A stretch of 12,098 nt of DNA from Acidithiobacillus ferruginosus (GTDB taxonomy: Bacteria; Pseudomonadota; Gammaproteobacteria; Acidithiobacillales; Acidithiobacillaceae): positions 1-12,098 of the forward strand of contig NZ_JABBDR010000166.1 in the NCBI RefSeq assembly GCF_018854495.1, given 5' to 3'. Both the position numbers and the translations under genes were made by a program. Every line of letters starts with the position of its first letter. Position 1 is the stretch's first letter. Below, one piece after another: positions 1 to 12,098 of the stretch. The notes below the pieces were generated by a model. That model made no database searches. It had not been told where the DNA came from and saw only the letters and a program-made list of their open reading frames with translations.

Positions 1-209
1 CCGAATTTGACGTTATCCTCACCGCCGCTGGTGCCAACAAGGTGAATACCATCAAGGTGGTTCGAGCCATCACTGGTCTTGGCCTGAAGGAAGCGAAGGA
101 TCTCGTTGACGGCGCGCCGAAGCCCGTGAAGGAAGGCGTAGCCAAGGCCGAAGCCGAAAGTGTCAAGGCGCAGCTCGTCGAGGCCGGTGCCGAGGCGGAG
201 ATCAAGTAA
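1..209 (+). CDS. rplL: 50S ribosomal protein L7/L12, C-terminal part (5' end outside window)
   Basis: The window opens inside this gene: the first complete codon is GAA at 3 and the TAA stop is at 207-209, giving 68 residues that start [14 protein letters not shown] and end EAGAEAEIK. This is essentially the globular C-terminal domain of L7/L12, the multicopy stalk protein of the large subunit that recruits and stimulates the translational GTPases (EF-Tu, EF-G, IF2, RF3). The conserved factor-binding surface is visible in [10 protein letters not shown] and the following [13 protein letters not shown] helix. The N-terminal dimerisation domain and hinge lie upstream and cannot be judged. The position just before rpoB matches the classical rplJL-rpoBC order. 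Identification is very secure; only completeness is limited. Confidence 0.98.
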   Translation, partial: EFDVILTAAGANKVNTIKVVRAITGLGLKEAKDLVDGAPKPVKEGVAKAEAESVKAQLVEAGAEAEIK

Positions 210-235
210 TCTGTAGTTGATGTAGTAACCTTATC

Positions 236-262
236 GGCTGGCCGCGTAAAGCGCTGCCAGCC
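236..262 (+). promoter_or_regulatory. rplL-rpoB intercistronic hairpin, candidate attenuator or processing site
   Basis: GGCTGGC (236-242) is a perfect inverted repeat of GCCAGCC (256-262). Inside it GCG (244-246) can pair with CGC (252-254), leaving a single C/U mismatch and a 5-nt loop, so the stem reaches 10 pairs. The sequence after it (CCTCATTGTTTG) is only weakly T-rich, so a full intrinsic terminator is unlikely. In E. coli the rplL-rpoB gap holds a partial attenuator and an RNase III site that lower rpoBC expression relative to the ribosomal protein genes. The same role here is inferred from position and structure. No convincing promoter was seen in this 122-bp gap. Confidence 0.65.
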
Positions 263-322
263 CCTCATTGTTTGCGGAAAGCAGCTTTAACCGCTGATCC
301 CTGAACCATGCAGTCGTCGCGC

Positions 323-326
323 GGAG
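323..326 (+). promoter_or_regulatory. ribosome binding site that sets the rpoB start
   Basis: GGAG at 323-326 lies 5 nt before the ATG at 332. An in-frame ATG further upstream at 308 has no purine-rich Shine-Dalgarno sequence before it and would add eight residues (MQSSRGAS) with no counterpart in the family. The ATG at 332 gives the family-typical beginning [17 protein letters not shown]. Confidence 0.8.
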
Positions 327-331
327 CATCC

Positions 332-4420
<4,089 letters not shown>

Positions 4421-4425
4421 AATTT

Positions 4426-4440
4426 CCGCCCGTGGCGGGC
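4426..4440 (+). promoter_or_regulatory. small intercistronic hairpin between rpoB and rpoC
   Basis: Six bases after the rpoB stop, CCGCC (4426-4430) can pair with GGCGG (4434-4438) around the loop CGT. Alternatively GCCCG (4428-4432) can pair with CGGGC (4436-4440) around TGG. The two registers are mutually exclusive. The sequence ends directly before the AAGGA ribosome binding site of rpoC and has no T-run after it, so it is not a terminator. An effect on rpoC translation or mRNA processing is possible but only inferred. Confidence 0.4.
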
Positions 4441-4445
4441 AAGGA
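4441..4445 (+). promoter_or_regulatory. ribosome binding site of rpoC (bears on start choice)
   Basis: AAGGA at 4441-4445 is a good match to the 16S rRNA anti-Shine-Dalgarno. It touches the ATG at 4445, so it cannot serve that codon, but it sits 8 nt before an in-frame TTG at 4454. The only other purine-rich stretch that could serve the ATG is GGCGGG at 4434-4439, a poorer match that lies inside the small hairpin. Confidence 0.55.
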
Positions 4446-7400
4446 TGGATGCGTTGAAAGACTTACTGAAGCTCTTCAAACAAAACGATCAGCAGGAAGA
4501 ATTCGATGCGATTCGGATCGGTATCGCGTCTCCGGATAAGGTGCGGTCATGGTCTTTCGGTGAGGTAAAAAAGCCCGAGACGATTAATTACCGGACCTTC
4601 AAACCGGAACGCGAAGGTTTGTTCTGTGCCAAGATCTTTGGGCCGATCAAGGACTATGAGTGCCTCTGCGGCAAGTACAAGCGCTTGAAACACCGCGGTG
4701 TGGTCTGCGAAAAATGCGGTGTTGAAGTAACCCAGGCGAGGGTCCGCCGCGAGCGGATGGGACACATTGAACTCGCCAGTCCTGTCGCCCACATCTGGTT
4801 CCTCAAATCTCTGCCGAGTCGTATGGGCATGATTCTCGATATGCCCCTGCGTGATATCGAGCGGGTCCTCTATTTTGAAGCGTATGTGGTCGTTGATCCG
4901 GGGGTGACCGCGCTGGAACGCGGAAACATCCTTACCGAAGACCAGTACCTGGACGCCCTGGAAGAGCATGGGGATGAGTTCGCGGCAAAAATGGGCGCAG
5001 AGGGTATTCGCGACCTGTTGCGTGGCATACCCCTGACTCAGGAAATCGAGCAGATCCGCAACGAACTGCGGGAGAGCAACTCCGACACAAAGACCAAGAA
5101 GCTCAGCAAGCGGTTGAAGATCCTGGAGGCCTTTGAACAGTCGGGTAATCGTCCTGAATGGATGATCATGGAAGTTCTTCCGGTGCTGCCCCCGGACCTG
5201 CGCCCACTGGTGCCACTGGATGGTGGCCGTTTTGCAACCTCTGATCTCAACGATCTCTACCGGCGGGTCATCAATCGTAACAACCGGCTCAAGCGCCTGC
5301 TGGAACTAAAGGCGCCCGACATCATCGTGCGCAACGAAAAACGCATGTTGCAGGAAGCTGTAGACGCGCTGCTCGATAACGGTCGGCGCGGACGTGCCAT
5401 ATCGGGACCCAATAAACGCCCGCTCAAGTCACTTGCGGACATGATCAAGGGTAAGCAGGGCCGCTTCCGTCAGAATCTGCTGGGTAAGCGGGTGGACTAC
5501 TCCGGCCGCTCGGTTATCGTCGTCGGACCTGAACTGCGCCTGCACCAATGCGGTTTGCCGAAGAAGATGGCCCTGGAGTTATTCAAGCCCTTCATTTTCA
5601 ACAAGTTGGAAGAGCGCGGGCTGGCGACCACCATCAAGGCCGCCAAGCGTTTGGTCGAGCAGGAAAAACCGGAAGTCTGGGATATCCTTGAAGAGGTGAT
5701 TCGCGAACATCCGGTCATGTTGAACCGCGCGCCAACCTTGCATCGCCTGGGTATCCAGGCCTTTGAACCGGTCCTGATCGAAGGCAAGGCCATCCAACTG
5801 CATCCACTGGTATGTGCTGCATACAATGCGGACTTTGACGGCGATCAGATGGCGGTGCATGTCCCGCTGTCGCTGGAGGCGCAGTTGGAAGCCCGGACCC
5901 TGATGATGTCCACCAACAATATTCTCAGCCCGGCCAATGGTGAGCCCGTTATCGTCCCGTCCCAGGACATCGTCCTCGGACTCTACTATGTCAGCCAGGA
6001 GCGGGCCGACGCCAAGGGCACGGGCGGGGTGTTCGCCGATACGGCAGAGGTGCGGCGCGCTTATGAAACGGGCAACCTGGGTCTGCACGCCCGTATCACC
6101 GTGCGTTTTCGCGGTGAGCGTATCGATACCACGGCAGGACGCGCCCTGCTCGGGGATATTCTCCCTGAGGGCCTCCCGTTCAGTGTCATCAATCGGGTAC
6201 TGAAGAAGAAGGTGATCGGCGAACTCATCAATACCTGTTACCGGCGTTTGGGTATCAAGGATACGGTTATATTCGCGGATCAGTTGATGTATACCGGCTT
6301 CCGTATGGCGACACGCGCAGGCATTTCCTTTGGTGCGGGGGACATGGTCACGCCGCTGGAAAAAGAGGGCATTCTGGCGCGGTCCGAAGATGAGGTCAAA
6401 GCCATTCAGGCCCAATACACCTCGGGTCTGGTGACCGAGGGTGAACGCTATAACAAGGTCGTCGACATCTGGTCGCGGGCTACCGATGAAGTTGCCAAAG
6501 CGATGATGGATCGGGTCAGTAAGGATACCGTGTACCTCCCGGACGGCAGCTCGGTGCAGCAGGATTCGTTCAACTCGATCTTTATGATGGCGGATTCCGG
6601 TGCCCGAGGTTCGGCGGCGCAGATTCGCCAGCTTGCAGGTATGCGCGGCCTGATGGCGAAGCCCGATGGTTCTATTATCGAGACTCCCATCACCGCAAAT
6701 TTCCGCGAAGGGCTCAACGTCCTGCAATACTTCATTTCCACCCATGGTGCCCGCAAGGGACTTGCAGATACTGCGCTGAAAACCGCCAACTCCGGCTATT
6801 TAACCCGGCGTCTGGTAGACGTCACCCAGGATCTGGTGGTGGTCGAGACCGATTGCGGATCGGAGGAAGGCCTTCCCATGACCTCCCTCGTCGAGGGCGG
6901 TGAGATCATCGAACCTCTGCGCGACCGCGTGCTGGGTCGTGTAGTTGCGGAGGATGTGGTCCACCCCAACACCGGTGAGATTGTCATCCCCCGCAATACC
7001 CTGCTGACAGAGCGGCATCTCAGTCAGTTGGACGAGTTGGGCGTGGATGCACTGAAGGTACGTTCGCCCCTGACCTGCCGGTCACGCCATGGGGTCTGTG
7101 CACTGTGTTATGGGCGTGACCTAGCACGTGGGCATCTAGTCAACGCGGGTGAGGCAGTCGGCGTTATCGCTGCGCAATCCATTGGTGAACCGGGCACCCA
7201 GCTCACCATGCGTACTTTCCACATCGGTGGTGCGGCCAGTCGTTCTGCTGCGCAAAGCAGTATCGATATCAAACAGGGCGGGGTTTTTCGTTATCAGTCC
7301 AACCTTCGCCTGGTCACGCACTCCAGCGGACGCCACGTAGTGGTGGGCCGGAATGGGGAGGTTACCGTCACTGACGAACAAGGCCGGGAAAAAGAGCGTT

Positions 7401-8608
7401 ACAAGGTGCCCTATGGTGCGACCATTCTGGTGGATGACAACGCCGCGGTCACCGCGGGTCGTCGGGTCGCGGAATGGGATCCGCATACGCGGCCCATTGT
7501 CAGCGAGGTCGGTGGCAAAATTTCTCTGAAAGATGCGGTGGAAGGCGCGAGCGTAGCCATCCAGACCGACGAGATCACCGGGCTGTCGACACTCGTCGTC
7601 ATCGACGCGAAACAACGGCCACCCCAGGGACGCGATTTGCGGCCGGTGATCAGTCTGCTGGACGAGCATGGCCAGGACCTGAAGCTGCCCGGTACTGACC
7701 TGCCCGCACGCTATTTCCTGCCGGCAAAGGCGATTATCGCGGTGCACGAAGGTATGGAAATTCATCCCGGAGACATTCTGGCACGTCTGCCGGTGGGTAC
7801 CACAAAGACGCGCGACATTACCGGTGGTCTGCCCCGTGTGGCGGAACTGTTCGAGGCCCGGCGTCCCAAGGACTTCGCTGTTATCGCGGAGCACGAGGGC
7901 ATCATCGGCTTCGGGAAAGACACAAAAGGCAAGCAGCGACTGATCATCACCGACGAGAGTGGGGAACAGCATGAATATCTGATTCCCAAGGGGCGCCATG
8001 TGACCGTGTACGAAGGGGAGCGGGTCAGCCCGGGTGAACAGCTTGTCGAAGGCCAGCCGGTTCCGCACGATATCCTGCGTGTGCTGGGTGTGCAGGCTCT
8101 TGCCAACTACATCGTCGATGAGGTGCAGGACGTATACCGTCTGCAGGGCGTGCGTATCAATGATAAGCACATCGAAGTCATTCTGCGCCAGATGCTGCGT
8201 AGGGTCGAAGTGACGTCCAGTGGGGACAGTACCTTCATTCCCGGAGACCAGGTAGACCGGGCACGGGTGGAAGATGAAAACATCGCGCTGGAAGCTGCCG
8301 GCAAAGAACTGCCGCGTTTCACTCCGATGTTGCTGGGCATCACCAAGGCAAGCCTGTCTACCGAATCTTTCATCTCGGCGGCAAGTTTCCAGGAAACCAC
8401 CCGCGTACTCACTGAGGCTGCAGTATCCGGCAAGGTAGACGACTTGCGCGGCCTCAAGGAAAACGTCATTGTCGGACGTCTGATTCCTGCGGGGACGGGC
8501 CTGGCCTACCACGAGCATCGCCGACGGTTGAACCGGGGTGAACCTGTCCTTTCCTTGGAGACCGCGGTGCCGCGCGATGCACCGGTATCGGTGAGCGATA
8601 CGCCGTAA
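4445..8608 (+). CDS. rpoC: DNA-directed RNA polymerase subunit beta'
   Basis: This is the largest core subunit, carrying the catalytic Mg site; 1387 residues if started at ATG 4445, or 1384 from TTG 4454 (E. coli 1407). The numbering here uses the ATG. The first zinc site is C73, C75, C88, C91 (CLCGKYKRL and CEKCGVEV). The absolutely conserved NADFDGD is at 461-467 with metal-binding D463, D465 and D467. The second zinc site is C804, C878, C885, C888 with E. coli-like spacing. The trigger-loop segment [18 protein letters not shown] is intact. It is followed by a long SI3-type insertion (roughly residues 935-1120, recognisable by KVPYGA, WDPHT and [13 protein letters not shown]), as in gammaproteobacterial beta'. 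The C-terminal tail after [13 protein letters not shown] is short and lacks the acidic end of the E. coli protein. Only 24 bp separate it from rpoB, so the two are surely cotranscribed. Identity is certain; the start codon is not. Confidence 0.99.
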   Translation: MDALKDLLKLFKQNDQQEEFDAIRIGIASPDKVRSWSFGEVKKPETINYRTFKPEREGLFCAKIFGPIKDYECLCGKYKRLKHRGVVCEKCGVEVTQARVRRERMGHIELASPVAHIWFLKSLPSRMGMILDMPLRDIERVLYFEAYVVVDPGVTALERGNILTEDQYLDALEEHGDEFAAKMGAEGIRDLLRGIPLTQEIEQIRNELRESNSDTKTKKLSKRLKILEAFEQSGNRPEWMIMEVLPVLPPDLRPLVPLDGGRFATSDLNDLYRRVINRNNRLKRLLELKAPDIIVRNEKRMLQEAVDALLDNGRRGRAISGPNKRPLKSLADMIKGKQGRFRQNLLGKRVDYSGRSVIVVGPELRLHQCGLPKKMALELFKPFIFNKLEERGLATTIKAAKRLVEQEKPEVWDILEEVIREHPVMLNRAPTLHRLGIQAFEPVLIEGKAIQLHPLVCAAYNADFDGDQMAVHVPLSLEAQLEARTLMMSTNNILSPANGEPVIVPSQDIVLGLYYVSQERADAKGTGGVFADTAEVRRAYETGNLGLHARITVRFRGERIDTTAGRALLGDILPEGLPFSVINRVLKKKVIGELINTCYRRLGIKDTVIFADQLMYTGFRMATRAGISFGAGDMVTPLEKEGILARSEDEVKAIQAQYTSGLVTEGERYNKVVDIWSRATDEVAKAMMDRVSKDTVYLPDGSSVQQDSFNSIFMMADSGARGSAAQIRQLAGMRGLMAKPDGSIIETPITANFREGLNVLQYFISTHGARKGLADTALKTANSGYLTRRLVDVTQDLVVVETDCGSEEGLPMTSLVEGGEIIEPLRDRVLGRVVAEDVVHPNTGEIVIPRNTLLTERHLSQLDELGVDALKVRSPLTCRSRHGVCALCYGRDLARGHLVNAGEAVGVIAAQSIGEPGTQLTMRTFHIGGAASRSAAQSSIDIKQGGVFRYQSNLRLVTHSSGRHVVVGRNGEVTVTDEQGREKERYKVPYGATILVDDNAAVTAGRRVAEWDPHTRPIVSEVGGKISLKDAVEGASVAIQTDEITGLSTLVVIDAKQRPPQGRDLRPVISLLDEHGQDLKLPGTDLPARYFLPAKAIIAVHEGMEIHPGDILARLPVGTTKTRDITGGLPRVAELFEARRPKDFAVIAEHEGIIGFGKDTKGKQRLIITDESGEQHEYLIPKGRHVTVYEGERVSPGEQLVEGQPVPHDILRVLGVQALANYIVDEVQDVYRLQGVRINDKHIEVILRQMLRRVEVTSSGDSTFIPGDQVDRARVEDENIALEAAGKELPRFTPMLLGITKASLSTESFISAASFQETTRVLTEAAVSGKVDDLRGLKENVIVGRLIPAGTGLAYHEHRRRLNRGEPVLSLETAVPRDAPVSVSDTP

Positions 8609-8623
8609 TTTGTTGTATGACTG

Positions 8624-8652
8624 GGGCTTGCCTTGACAGCCAGGGCAAGCCT
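8624..8652 (+). promoter_or_regulatory. hairpin downstream of rpoC, overlapping the rpsL promoter
   Basis: GGCTTGCC (8625-8632) is a perfect inverted repeat of GGCAAGCC (8644-8651). The pairing extends to 12 bp (8624-8635 with 8641-8652) if two G-U wobbles are allowed, with the 5-nt loop ACAGC. It lies 15 nt after the rpoC stop, where a terminator would be expected, but the bases after it (AACTAGAATGCG) contain no T-run, so intrinsic termination is doubtful. It may instead define or protect the 3' end of rpoC mRNA, or be a partial pause or termination site. The -35 box of the next promoter lies in its apical half. Confidence 0.6.
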
Positions 8653-8668
8653 AACTAGAATGCGCCCT
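8633..8668 (+). promoter_or_regulatory. sigma70-type promoter of the str operon (rpsL-rpsG-fusA-tuf)
   Basis: TTGACA (8633-8638) is a perfect -35 box. After a 17-bp spacer comes TAGAAT (8656-8661), one base off the consensus -10. The predicted start is near 8668, giving a leader of about 50 nt before rpsL. The six bases after the -10 box, GCGCCC, are all G or C. Such a discriminator is typical of ribosomal RNA and ribosomal protein promoters inhibited by ppGpp and sensitive to supercoiling. An AT-rich stretch (8606-8620) further upstream might act as a weak distal UP element. Motif quality, spacing and place all agree, though activity is not proven by sequence. Confidence 0.85.
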
Positions 8669-8680
8669 CTCATCGGTGAC

Positions 8681-8695
8681 GTGGCTGGGTGCCAC
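8681..8695 (+). promoter_or_regulatory. small hairpin in the rpsL leader
   Basis: GTGGC (8681-8685) pairs perfectly with GCCAC (8691-8695) around the loop TGGGT. It lies between the predicted transcription start and the rpsL ribosome binding site GGAG (8707-8710, 7 nt before the ATG). It is too short and too common in kind to call an autoregulatory element, but it is the only evident structure in this leader. Confidence 0.35.
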
Positions 8696-8717
8696 CATCG
8701 TACTCTGGAGATTGTAA

Positions 8718-9089
8718 ATGCCCACATTAAATCAGCTCGTGCGCAAGCCACGTAAGCGGCCTGTAGCCAAAAGCAAGGTTCCGGCGTTGGATGCCAACCC
8801 GCAGAAGCGCGGCGTGTGTACCCGTGTTTACACGACGACACCTAAAAAGCCCAACTCGGCACTGCGTAAGGTCGCCCGTGTGCGTCTCACTAATGGTTTT
8901 GAGGTCAGTAGTTATATTCCCGGCGAAGGGCATAACCTGCAGGAGCACTCAGTGGTGCTGATTCGCGGCGGTCGTGTCAAGGATCTTCCCGGTGTGCGCT
9001 ATCACATCGTGCGTGGCACCCTGGACACTGCCGGTGTCAAAAACCGTAAACAGTCGCGTTCCAAGTATGGCGCCAAGCGTCCAAAGTAA
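8718..9089 (+). CDS. rpsL: 30S ribosomal protein S12
   Basis: S12 is a small-subunit protein at the decoding centre, controlling fidelity and contacting EF-Tu and EF-G bound states. The 123-residue product aligns with E. coli S12 (124 residues) throughout, including [17 protein letters not shown] and [18 protein letters not shown]43 and K88, whose substitution gives streptomycin resistance or dependence in other bacteria, are both wild-type lysines, as is P91. D89, the site of methylthio modification by RimO in E. coli, is present. The ATG at 8718 has GGAG 7 nt upstream. It is the first gene after the str promoter; rpsG follows 26 bp downstream. Confidence 0.99.
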   Translation: MPTLNQLVRKPRKRPVAKSKVPALDANPQKRGVCTRVYTTTPKKPNSALRKVARVRLTNGFEVSSYIPGEGHNLQEHSVVLIRGGRVKDLPGVRYHIVRGTLDTAGVKNRKQSRSKYGAKRPK

Positions 9090-9115
9090 GTATTTATTGA
9101 AGGAGTTGTTGCGCC

Positions 9116-9586
9116 ATGCCAAGACGTCGTGAAGTTCCCAAGCGGGTTGTTCTGCCGGATCCCAAGTACAAGGAAGAAGTCATTGCCAAATTTGCCAACG
9201 TGATGATGCGTGACGGCAAAAAAAGCACTGCTGAAAAAATTGTTTACGGTGCCCTGGAAATGGTTGCGGAGCGGAGCAAAAGCGACGCCCTCGAAATTTT
9301 TCGTAAGGCGATCGACAACGTGCGCCCGGTCGTGGAAGTGAAAAGCCGTCGCGTCGGAGGTGCTACCTACCAGGTACCCGTCGAGATCCGTTCGGACCGG
9401 CGCATGGCATTGGCTATGCGTTGGCTGCGTGACTCAGCGCGTAAACGGAACGAAAAGTCCATGGGCAACCGCCTGGCGGCGGAAATTCTCGAAGCGGCGG
9501 AAAATCGCGGTAACGCGGTTCGTAAGCGTGAGGAGACCCATCGTATGGCAGAAGCGAATAAGGCCTTTGCCCATTTCCGCTGGTAA
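9116..9586 (+). CDS. rpsG: 30S ribosomal protein S7
   Basis: S7 is the primary 16S rRNA binding protein that nucleates assembly of the 30S head and sits near the E site. The product has 156 residues, the usual bacterial length, and is recognised by [44 protein letters not shown] and the [15 protein letters not shown] tail. A strong ribosome binding site AAGGAG (9100-9105) lies 10 nt before the ATG. The 26-bp gap to rpsL is much shorter than the E. coli gap, which carries the S7 translational operator; no comparable structure fits here. fusA begins 32 bp downstream. Confidence 0.99.
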
Positions 9587-9606
9587 TTGACCGCAACCCT
9601 CCGCAC

Positions 9607-9610
9607 AAGG
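9607..9610 (+). promoter_or_regulatory. ribosome binding site that sets the GTG start of fusA
   Basis: AAGG at 9607-9610 lies 8 nt before the GTG at 9619. That GTG gives the canonical EF-G beginning [15 protein letters not shown]; the next ATG in frame (9664, residue 16) would remove the strand leading into the P-loop. Confidence 0.75.
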
Positions 9611-9618
9611 ACTGACAC

Positions 9619-11718
<2,100 letters not shown>

Positions 11719-11738
11719 TCGTAACGGGAGAGTTCAAG

Positions 11739-12098
11739 ATGTCCAAAGGGAAATTTGAGCGGACGAAGCCGCATGTCAACGTGGGAACGATTGGTCACGT
11801 GGACCATGGCAAGACCACATTAACGGCGGCGCTGACGAAGGTGTTGTCGGCGAAGTTTGGCGGTGAGATTCGCGCCTATGATCAGATTGACAATGCGCCG
11901 GAAGAGCGGGCGCGAGGGATCACGATAGCGACCTCGCACGTAGAATACGAGACCGCGAATCGTCACTATGCCCATGTCGACTGTCCGGGTCATGCCGACT
12001 ATGTGAAGAACATGATTACCGGAGCGGCGCAGATGGACGGCGCCATACTGGTGTGTTCGGCAGCGGACGGCCCGATGCCCCAGACCCGCGAACATATT
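11739..12098 (+). CDS. tuf: translation elongation factor Tu, N-terminal part (3' end outside window)
   Basis: EF-Tu carries aminoacyl-tRNA to the ribosomal A site as a GTP complex. The window contains the first 120 codons without a stop, [16 protein letters not shown] to MPQTREHI. The P-loop GHVDHGKT is at 19-26, switch I RGITI at 59-63 and DCPGH at 81-85 with the catalytic H85; NKCD and domains II and III lie beyond the edge. GGAG (11727-11730) is 8 nt before the ATG, and the gap to fusA is 20 bp, so cotranscription is likely. Many proteobacteria carry two nearly identical tuf genes; whether this genome does cannot be seen here, so no A/B letter is given. Confidence 0.98.
   Translation, partial: MSKGKFERTKPHVNVGTIGHVDHGKTTLTAALTKVLSAKFGGEIRAYDQIDNAPEERARGITIATSHVEYETANRHYAHVDCPGHADYVKNMITGAAQMDGAILVCSAADGPMPQTREHI

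Noticed and set aside
308..331. An upstream in-frame ATG extending RpoB by eight residues.
   Set aside because: It has no Shine-Dalgarno sequence, the extension is absent from the family, and the ATG at 332 has GGAG at 5 nt and gives the canonical N-terminus.
7136..8518. A 460-codon open frame on the minus strand opposite rpoC, and similar ones at 5579-6745, 488-1267, 2081-2854, 3371-4120 and 1424-2020.
   Set aside because: All are in exact codon register with the sense gene, so their stops would require TTA, CTA or TCA codons in the sense strand, which are rare in highly expressed GC-rich genes. The translations show no recognisable domain and no ribosome binding site stands out. They are shadows.
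8624..8668. A Rho-independent terminator of the rpoBC operon.
   Set aside because: The stem is good but no T-run follows, so it is annotated as a hairpin only.
9587..9618. A regulatory element between rpsG and fusA.
   Set aside because: The 32-bp spacer contains only the AAGG ribosome binding site; no inverted repeat or promoter motif was found.

Overview
This is a core housekeeping window from a bacterium of beta/gammaproteobacterial type. It runs, all on the + strand, from the 3' end of rplL through rpoB, rpoC, rpsL, rpsG and fusA into the 5' part of tuf. The base composition is moderately GC-rich. The proteins are very close to gammaproteobacterial ones: beta' carries the SI3 insertion, S12, S7 and EF-G align end to end with the E. 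coli proteins, and beta carries the same lineage insertions. Some wording (the beta' N-terminus, EF-Tu details) reminded me of Acidithiobacillus, but that is recollection, not a search result, and the genus is uncertain.

Layout. 1-209: the C-terminal domain of ribosomal protein L7/L12. 210-331: a spacer with a strong hairpin where E. coli has its rplL-rpoB attenuator. 332-4420: RNA polymerase beta. 4421-4444: a very short spacer with a small hairpin. 4445 (or 4454)-8608: RNA polymerase beta'. 8609-8717: the boundary between the rpoBC operon and the str operon. It holds a near-consensus sigma70 promoter that overlaps a 12-bp hairpin, and a short leader hairpin. 8718-9089: S12. 9116-9586: S7. 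9619-11718: EF-G. 11739-12098: the first 120 codons of EF-Tu, cut by the window edge. There is no gene-free stretch above 300 bases.

The genes supply transcription (the core polymerase catalytic subunits) and translation (the factor-binding stalk protein, two small-subunit proteins and two elongation GTPases). Spacers inside each operon are short (20 to 32 bp in the str part), so each operon is probably one transcript. The promoter before rpsL gives the str genes their own start and has a GC-only discriminator, as expected of a growth-rate or stringently controlled promoter.

I found no mobile element, CRISPR array, tRNA, rRNA or previously undescribed system. The points worth a second look are regulatory or local: the promoter-in-hairpin, the rpoC start codon, the missing room for an E. 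coli-type S7 site, and a repeated motif inside beta.
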